Of a DNA stretch of 64,000 bases, positions 56,964 through 64,000 are shown one piece after another. The translations under genes were made by a program, and so were the position numbers. Source of the DNA: Thermothielavioides terrestris NRRL 8126 (lineage: Eukaryota > Ascomycota > Sordariomycetes > Sordariales > Chaetomiaceae); the NCBI RefSeq assembly GCF_000226115.1, contig NC_016459.1, positions 2,837,501-2,901,500 on the forward strand, written 5' to 3'. How positions within the stretch are numbered: position 1 is the stretch's first letter; each line of letters opens with the position of its first letter. The notes beneath the pieces are model-generated. The model did no database searches. It saw nothing but the letters and a program-made list of their open reading frames with translations, and was not told where the DNA came from.

Positions 56964-57412
56964 CTTGTGTGGATGTCGGCTGTATGTTCTGGAATTAAAA
57001 AAGAGGAGAAAGACGGGATATGGCAGCGTTTTGCTGGAATCTCACGTCAAGCGACTGTCGCAAGCTCGACGGAATCGAACTACCAGAAAAAATCGACTGC
57101 ACGGGCCTCCTGCGAGCCCAATCAAACATCCACAACCAGAAGGTTTACGACAAGGGATAGTTATCGATAAGCAAGCCAGTGGACCCCAGAGGACCGCGAT
57201 TGCTCTGGCGTCGATGGGAGTTCGCATGACCTGACCACACATTGAGAGCAATGGCCTTGCCGCGGCAGACCGTACTCATCAGGGGTATATTCATCACTTT
57301 CGTCACTTCATAACAAAAAAGCAGTACAGTGCCGCCCAGACCGCCGAGCCGCCGTCGTAGTCTGTGTTGTGTTCAAACCCCTTCCTGTCCTCTCTGCCGG
57401 GAGGTTTCACCC
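56964..57412. other. Intergenic spacer
   Basis: This is the MAM33 promoter and the 3' flank of the small Cys protein. No other gene is seen. Confidence 0.55.
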
Positions 57413-57912
57413 CTACCAACTCCTCCCACTCCCTCTCGCCCTCCTCCCATGCGCATATGCCATCCCATCGACGGTCTTCCTTCTTCTCCCCGCCATCCCA
57501 AAACCAGCAGTAGCAGCAGCAGTAGCAGGAACGGCGACCACTGCCACAGGCACGCTGCTCTCCTTGCACTGCCCTACTATCACTGTCAGCCATCTCGCTC
57601 TGTCGTCGTTAAGTCTTCATCAAGTCTCCCAGGTGGCCAAGAAGTTTTTTGAACCGGGGATGGGAGCGAGACAGAAGGAGTCGTAATAACCCATGGGGGC
57701 GTATGATAACCAGCAAGCAACAGAGAATTGCTTGGGCGTGCCAACTTACAGCACTGATAGCCCGTCGCGTCGCGCTGGGAGTAGATGCCCTCGAGGCAGC
57801 TGCCAAAGATGCCGCTGGCCTTGGCTACCGCGCAGAGTTGCTCCGAGATGAGCACCGTGTCCTCGCCGGCGCAGCGGCCGCAGACGCGGATGTGTGTGGT
57901 GTAGGTGCACAT
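57413..57912 (-). CDS. Small conserved fungal Cys protein, 107 residues
   Basis: The model is two exons, 57912-57750 and 57573-57413, with a 176-nt intron (donor GTAAGT, acceptor GATAGTAG). The N-terminal part has regularly placed Cys residues: MCTYTTHIRVCGRCAGEDTV, EQLCAVAKASGIFGSCLEGIY and, across the splice, YQCWQCKES. Paired CxxC motifs suggest a small zinc-ribbon-like fold. The rest (VPVAVVAVPATAAATAGFG, then RRRKTVDGMAYAHGRRARG) is low-complexity and basic. Only this acceptor gives WQCK after YQC; the other AG choices lead to stops or hydrophobic nonsense. I believe similar short proteins occur across Pezizomycotina without known function. There is no signal peptide. A leader exon upstream of 57912 is possible. 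Confidence 0.6.
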
Positions 57913-59372
57913 TTTTTGTCTTCCTTTTTGCTTTTCTTTGGCTCTCGTGAACTCCCGAGATGGGCGTTGCTGGTTGGTTTAGTATTGGTGTGTGGCTTTC
58001 ATGATGATGAGGGACGTATCTACCCACTTGCTCAAGGAGAAACGATGAAGTTGGAAGCAGCGTGCTCCAGGGGCCTGGGTTGCGGTGACTGGATGTTTGC
58101 TTTTCAGCAGCGTAATGCGATTGCGGGCTATTAGGTCTTGTAAAGAACAGTGTTGAAGCGGTGGAAGAGATGCGAAGAATGGCAAGATCCAGTTCAGTGA
58201 GAGGAGTAGTGCGAGATAGATATGCGCTGGGACGTCTCGGCGAGACCCGTGGACGCAAGCACAACTGCCGGACTGGACTCGATCCGAGCCGCTGCCACAT
58301 CACATCTCCTCACATCGAGTCGAAGTCGAGTCGTCTCTCGCGGAACCTGGCCCATCGTCCCGACCAGACGGGTGTGGCCTCCGTCGCCCACGGGTGGTTG
58401 TACTGCGCCAAGTCGAGAAACTGGAGGATAGCATCTCGATTCGAGAGTTGCCGTCAAACACAGGCGATAGCACGGCGGAGCACAAGCTTCTTTGCGTGCA
58501 CGTATCCGCGATCGAGGGCAATGAGGAAGCAACGGGCAACGGGAAGAGACACAAGTGCGTATGCGGCACGTCATACGCGGCCAACAAGACATGGCGGAGC
58601 AAAACGGTTGTCATATTCTTCCTCTTCTCTCCTATAAGATGACGGCCCTGGCATGTGCGGGGCGGACTCGGCACACTCGGAGGCACGGCACGTCTCCAGA
58701 GCCCCAGTCTCAGAGAGATGAGATGGGCTCGGGCCGTAGCTTGCATCCGGCTACCTGCCGCTGCCCCGCGTGTGCGACCGGCCCGCGGCCAATTGCGCCG
58801 CCGGAACCCCCCGACTCCGCCTTCGCTTGCCATGCCGTTGATTGTGTATGGAACTGTCAACCCACGTCGCACGACGGTTGCGTTGGCAGCCAGTGACAGC
58901 CGGCTAGGCAGACGCGGGGCCAGGTTGGACCAGTCGCTCGCGTGTGGTTGCCCACGGGACAATGCTCCCCGGAGAGGTGCATGTCTGCCCTGCGCTTGCG
59001 TTTCGAAGGCGCATGGCGTGCGGAGTCCTCAGAGCATGGAGCTTTCCAAGTGTTCTTGGACTCCGGGATACGCAACCCGACGCGGCCAGCCGCAGATGGC
59101 GGGCTCTCTGGGCCAAGGAGATGCCGCTAGGGCGCCGGTCAAAGGTAAGATGCCGGAAGATACAACATCTGAGCGTGCATATCCGCCGTCGTCGGGACTG
59201 ATGCCCGAGTCTGTGCTTCAGAATGTCTCGGACAGTTTGCTGACAACAGTCTACGCATCCGACAAGCGAGGCCGCAAGCTCAACGGCCGCCGTGGCAGTG
59301 CTCGTGTCCCTCGCGTGGTTGGCACATGGACGCTGCTGCCTGGCTCTCGGTAGGTCTTACGGCGCGATCGCC
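57913..59372. other. Intergenic spacer
   Basis: No gene is supported. A plus frame of 232 codons (58655-59353) has Arg/Pro/Gly-rich composition without a family signal, typical of chance frames in GC-rich DNA. Confidence 0.5.
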
Positions 59373-60117
59373 CTAAAGACTTTGCGGAGGGAAGCTAGAT
59401 GGCTTGATGCCGCCCGCGGCGGAAATCTTCACCCAGGCGAGGTTGGCCAGATACGACCAGGAACCTTCAAACCGGCTTAGCAGCTGAACGTTGGCCTCCG
59501 ATCTGAGGTCCGGCAGATCTAGAAAAAGTCAGGCGGTGCGCGTCGTCATGAGATGTCAGGAAGAAGCGCATACAAAAGCCGTCGCGGTACTCCTTCTCGA
59601 GGGCCGAGATTTTCATCCTCAGCAGATCCTCTTTCATGCTAGGCGGGCGGCCGGGTCGCCGGGCCTTCTTAACCTCTTCGTACTCTTCGTCATATTGGTG
59701 CACGAATCTAGATTGTTAGTCCATGGGCTTCGCGCTGCGCAGTACCGGCTGTGCGGAGCCGATGCGCTCCAGTCAACACCGGGCAATGCTCACTCGTTGA
59801 TCTTGGACTGGATCGCCTCGAGTTCGACAGCCTTGTTCCCCTGCTCGCGAGCAAACGCCTGAAAGAACGCAGCACGGGCGACTGTTTCATAGTGAGCTAG
59901 GTTGAGCACAAACCTCAAACGACATGGAAAAAGAATGCCACTCACGAAGAGGTTGGTCCTTTTTCCGCCGTGCCTCGGCGATCTTCTCAAGGCGGTCGTC
60001 GCGGACCTGGGCTCGGTGGAGCCGTTTCGAATCCCGACTTTTCTCATGAAGCGCTTCTATTGCCCCGTTCCTCTTCTTCGCAATCTGCTTCCGGGTCTTC
60101 TCAAGAGTCTTTGCCAT
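59373..60117 (-). CDS. tma16: Translation machinery-associated protein TMA16
   Basis: The model is four exons, 60117-59946, 59881-59794, 59707-59574 and 59518-59373, giving 179 residues against 178 in yeast. TMA16 associates with late nuclear pre-60S ribosomes. The N-terminus is highly basic (MAKTLEKTRKQIAKKRNG) and followed by IEALHEKSRDSKRLHRAQVRDDRLEKI. The spliced middle reads FFQAFAREQGNKAVELEAIQSKINEFVHQYDEEYEEVKKARRPGRPPSMKEDLLRMKI, the most conserved block, including the ARRPGRPPS motif. The C-terminus is YLPDLRSEANVQLLSRFEGSWSYLANLAWVKIS. All junctions are GT-AG and keep the frame. It is divergent from EXO1 across 0.9 kb. Confidence 0.93.
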
Positions 60118-61045
60118 GACGAAAGGGCTGGTTTTCGGCTACTGTCTTGAACCTTTTCCGTCGCCTCCTATCGCTTTCGCCTACCCGACCGAGCCAATGT
60201 TCCCCCTCAGTCTTGGAATTTTTTTAAATGGGGCGCATGATAAGATGTGGGGCTCCTATGTGATAAAGTTAGTGTAAGGTGACCGAGGGTACGGAGTGCT
60301 CCGTACGGAATACGCAGTACGTCAGGTATTCAGATGCCTTGCAGTGTCCGACGCGAAGCACATGGAAGAACAAGGAGGAAGCGTGGCAGAAGACCAATTC
60401 TTCAAGAGCAAGTCGTATGCATCGGTCTATGCCTCCCGGATTGCTGAAGGCCACTAGCTTCCGGGTTTTTTTCTCTCTACTTTTTTCGTCCAATGTTCGA
60501 GCCCTCGCCAGGAACGGCACGCTTCTCAAACTATATTTTGGCCAGGCACTAACCCAACACGGCAACTTACACTACAAGCGGTGGAGCTGTCGCGGGGGTA
60601 ACCGAGGACTCGAACGCGGTCGCGATTGCTTGACCGTGAATTGTTCGTGCCGTGACTGCCCCACGATCTTTTCGTAGCAGGCTGGCCGTTGCGGGCAACA
60701 GCAACCGCACTTCGGACCACATCCACTCTTCCCGACTCAGGCCGGCTGGCACTCCATTATTTCCCTTGATGCTGCCGCCTCAAGCATTGCTGTTCCAATA
60801 TTGTTCGCCATCAGTTGCCGGCGTCAACACGTGTCGCGGCCTGCAGCTATCACGCGTTGCTCTCGCCGGCCGCGCATCTTCGAGTTGCTCTGCAATACCA
60901 CCCACCGAGAAACCCTGAGATCTCATGGACTCGGCCTTTCCCGAGGTCTCGTCTTGTTCACTTTACTGTGCCGCGGTTCGGCGCGACTAAGCCGTTGTAG
61001 CGCGCCTCAACGGTCCTCGCTGAGTCGCTTCCGAGTGTCTCCACG
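60118..61045. other. Bidirectional promoter region of TMA16 and EXO1
   Basis: No gene is seen. A palindromic GTAC cluster lies at about 60289-60322 (GTACGGAGTGCTCCGTACGG), similar to GTAC-type motifs in other spacers of the window. Confidence 0.55.
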
Positions 61046-63439
61046 ATGGGAATTTCAGGTAATCCCTGATTCCCTCTGTGGCTGTTGACTTTACTTGCTC
61101 AATGTCTCTACAGGCCTCCTTCCGCTGCTCAAGTCCATTCATCGTCCTACGGAGCTTAAAAAGTATGCCGGGGAGACTTTTGGCGTCGATGGCTATGGCT
61201 GGCTCCATCGAGGTGCCGTAGCCTGCGCCATTGAGCTGGCCCAGGGCAAGCCAACCCGCAAGTAAGCTCCTGCCCTCGTTCTGCAGCCCTCAACTCGGAC
61301 TTCTAACAGATCGGGAGATATGTGGATTTCGCCATGCACCGCGTTCGGATGTTCAAGTACTTCGGTGTAACTCCGTATCTCGTATTCGACGGCGACATGC
61401 TTCCCAGCAAGGCCAAGACAGAAGCATCTAGGGCCAAACGCCGAGAAGAGAGCAAGAGGATCGGGCTAGAGCTCCTCAGGGCAGGCAAGCCTTCGCAGGC
61501 TTACGCTGAACTCCAAAAGGCGATCGACGTCACCCCGGAAATGGCCCGCCATCTGATTGAGGAGCTCAAAAAGGAAGAGGTCCCCTATGTGGTCGCCCCG
61601 TACGAAGCAGACGCCCAGTTGGTTTACCTTGAACGTCAGGGTTTGATCAGCGGGATCGTGTCGGAGGATTCGGACCTGCTGGTGTTCGGCGCAAAGCGTC
61701 TGTTGACCAAATTGGACCAGCATGGCCAGTGTGTGGAGATCAACCGGCGAGACTTCTGCGCCGTTCGAGAGATCTCTCTTACCGGCTGGACAGACAGCGA
61801 ATTTCGGCACATGGCCATTTTGAGCGGCTGCGACTATCTAGAGGGCCTTAACAACATCGGCCTGAAGACGGCATACCGCCTGATTCGGAAGCACAAGACC
61901 CCCGAGAGGGTCGTTAGGATGCTGCGCTTTGAGGGGAAGCACCAGGTGCCTGAGAACTACCTCGAGGATTTCCAACAAGCCGAGCTCACCTTTCTTTACC
62001 AACGCGTGTTCTGTCCGAGAAAGCAGGACATCGTTTTGTTAACGGAGCCGGGACCCTCCGTCAACGTTGACGAAATGCCGTTCATTGGAGCGCCGATCGA
62101 GACTGAGATGGCCAGGTCCATTGCCGTAGGCGACGTGAACCCCATCACCCGGCAGCGCATCCCGGTGCCTCGTTCCCCAGGCAAGAGGAGGATCAGCCAA
62201 GCTCTCGCACCAGCGAGCGGGCCCCCGAGGAGTCTCGGGAAACCCATCGACGAGTACTTCAAGGACAAAGGTTCGCGCCGCATCCCTCTGGGAGAAATGG
62301 ATCCGAACTGCTTCGCCATCGATCCGGACCACAACAGCAACGCAACCGCGGCCGATGCGCCTCGCCCCATTGTGTTTCCGCTCCCGAGGCCATATCTGGA
62401 CAGCGCAGAGGAACCCGCAAGCCCAGCTCGGCCGTACACCAACAATCCTCGCCTGCTCCGGCGGCGGAGCGAGCCAATCTCGAAGCTGCTTGGCTTGGAT
62501 CCATTTGGGTCCTCGGAACATCGTCGGCGGACAACGGGACCCGTAATTCAAGTGTATCAGGACCCGGCTTCTTCCACAAGACCGCCAAAGAAGGCACGAC
62601 TGTGTGATGACGCGACCGATGAAGAAGGCGCCAGCGCAACCCCGGAAAAGAGCAAGTTCTTTTCAGCCACGCAGCAAAGGAAACCTGCGAAGAAGAAAGA
62701 GACGGCGCAGATGTTGATGTCGGATGATTCGGTCGAAGAGGCCTTCCGAAGCCTCCCTGATTTCGACTCGTGGCGTTCTGAGAAGCCCGTCAAGCCATCC
62801 GATGAGATCGCCATATTCGATGAGGGCTCCCCTGAGAAGAAGAGCGAGGTGGTCCTTCCGGCTGCACCTTTGGCTGAGAGCGACAATGTCGAGGACCAGG
62901 TGGAAGTGCCTGCTTCGTCTCCCCTTCAACACGGACCAGCTGAGGAGTCGCAGAGTCAAGGCCCCACAGCCATGACGCCGCTCGGGGAGCTCCTGAAGGG
63001 TTTCTCGTACGAGACGGCACGGCCTCGCACCCGAGTCGTCCACGGTCTGCCCACGCCGGCATCCAGCGTACACCCGACAGCGACACCCAAGAATGTCCAT
63101 CCACCGACCACTCAAACTCCCTTGTTGACGCCCCTGCAGCGCATTGGAGCCCGGGCGTTGCACCGCACAACGTCTGGCCCGACACCGACGAGGCCACGGA
63201 CACCCGTGTCCGGGCTCAAGCCAAAACAACTCTCTGTGCCGTCTGTGGATCCGGCATCCATTCCGCTGCCAAAGGTGGATATGGAAGAACTTGAGGCGCT
63301 GAACAGGCCCTTGGGAAGCGAGGATCAGATCGTCCCTGAGAGTGACGGGGAGAATGAGGAGAATGATGACGAGGACGATGAGCCGAAACAGGCATGCTCG
63401 GGCATGCGACTTGATTTGTCCAGGTTCCTGTACTCATGA
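61046..63439 (+). CDS. exo1: Exonuclease 1, XPG/FEN family
   Basis: EXO1 is a 5'-3' exonuclease and flap endonuclease used in mismatch repair, recombination end resection and telomere processing. The model is exons 61046-61058, 61114-61261 and 61318-63439, giving 760 residues. The tiny first exon codes MGIS plus one base, and joins to GLLPLLKSIHRPTELKKYAG. The N-domain keeps catalytic acids in FGVDGYGWLH and YLVFDGDMLPSK. The I-domain has VPYVVAPYEADAQLVYLER and ISGIVSEDSDLLVFGAKRLL, then ILSGCDYLEGLNNIGLKTAYRLI (helix-hairpin-helix region). Homology ends around residue 350 (MPFIGAPIETEMARSIAVGDVNPITRQRI). The remaining 400 residues are a disordered Ser/Pro-rich tail, where relatives bind mismatch-repair partners. 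The last acceptor is CGGGAG/A rather than the earlier CTAACAG, because only it gives KYVDFAMHRVRMFKYFG. Confidence 0.95.
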
Positions 63440-64000
63440 CATATTTGTCGTGGACCGATTGAGGTAGGCGCTGGCATGGGCGAGGGCAGCAGCAAGTGCA
63501 TAGCGCTGGCGTTTGGGGCCGGTAATTTTTCCTGGGTCCGGACTTGGCGTTTGGGCATCTGGGAGTTGGCTGTACTACTGGGTCATTGTGATGGGTGTTG
63601 TTTATCTCTAAGTAACTCCGGTTAAGGTCATTCGTGCTAAGGAATATCGGGAGGTTGAAGCTGGTTTGGTGGTTGGTCTTGATTCCTGAATTGAAAGCGA
63701 AGGCGGTTTACGTTGTGCAGTGCAGAGCACGAAAGTGCACCGCGTACACCCCGCTTTCACCTCGAGACGGATGGGCGAGGTACCTATATCGCTGCTCAAC
63801 ATCTATTGTTTGGTCACATAGTGAATAGAAGGTGCACATTATTTCAGTATACTGTTGACTTATTGTTAACCTTTCTGTTAAACTTGATGCTAAAATCTAA
63901 CTTGCTCTATTGTGTCTGGCTGCTTCATATTGTTGTGCCAGCTCAGATAACCTCCAGGTGCATAGTGTACATATCAGTTACGCCCCGCAGTGTTCTGTAT
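63440..64000. other. 3' flank of EXO1 to the window end
   Basis: This should contain the EXO1 terminator. The sequence becomes noticeably AT-richer after about 63830. No gene is seen. Confidence 0.5.

Noticed and set aside
58655..59353. Plus-strand frame of 232 codons
   Set aside because: Arg/Pro/Gly-rich without any family signal, and no initiation or splice support.
60590..60680. tRNA-like sequence on the minus strand (GCGTTCGAGTCC)
   Set aside because: T-stem pairing fails and no other arms fit.

Overview
The window is about 64 kb of nuclear DNA from a filamentous ascomycete, most likely a Sordariomycete and possibly Sordariales. The evidence is a GC-rich sequence, genes of one to five exons with short GT-AG introns (46-220 nt, often with a CTAAC/CTGAC branch site), ENPRNW-type MFS transporters, an RTA1-like protein, an IQGAP-type RasGAP, fungal NOP9, TMA16, MAM33 and EXO1, and a THI4 gene with a fungal-style TPP riboswitch inside a 5' leader intron. 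No rRNA gene, no confident tRNA, no CRISPR array and no intact transposon was seen. The species assignment is inference.

Layout. 1-12.2 kb: a 5' part of an MFS drug-type transporter (minus), a secreted GH43 exo-galactanase-like enzyme (plus), a long empty spacer and a RasGAP of the Gap1/GapA type (plus). 15-22 kb: a conserved fungal protein of unknown function and a phosphoketolase (both minus), separated by a long spacer. 24-32 kb: a possible small ORF, NOP9, a HAD hydrolase, an HNH-motif protein and a four-helix membrane protein. 32.9-40.5 kb: a 67-residue spliced secreted peptide precursor, an AMMECR1-domain protein, a divergent Ras-like GTPase and an RTA1-like seven-helix protein. 41-48.7 kb: a decayed HET-domain gene, a PLP-dependent decarboxylase, THI4 with its riboswitch, and a Cys/Thr-rich wall protein. 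51-64 kb: a questin-oxidase-like protein, an LCCL-domain membrane protein, mitochondrial MAM33, a spliced 107-residue Cys protein, TMA16 and EXO1. TMA16 and EXO1 are divergent.

The genes do not form an operon or an obvious biosynthetic cluster. They are a mixture of housekeeping genes (NOP9, TMA16, MAM33, EXO1, THI4), signalling genes (RasGAP, Ras-like, AMMECR1), carbon metabolism (phosphoketolase, GH43) and lineage-variable genes. The 38.9-44 kb stretch looks most accessory: it has three A or T runs of 50-57 nt, a HET pseudogene, and a decarboxylase with a low-complexity insertion.

Exon boundaries were worked out by hand from splice consensus, reading-frame continuity and family knowledge. 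They should be read as models. No database search was possible.
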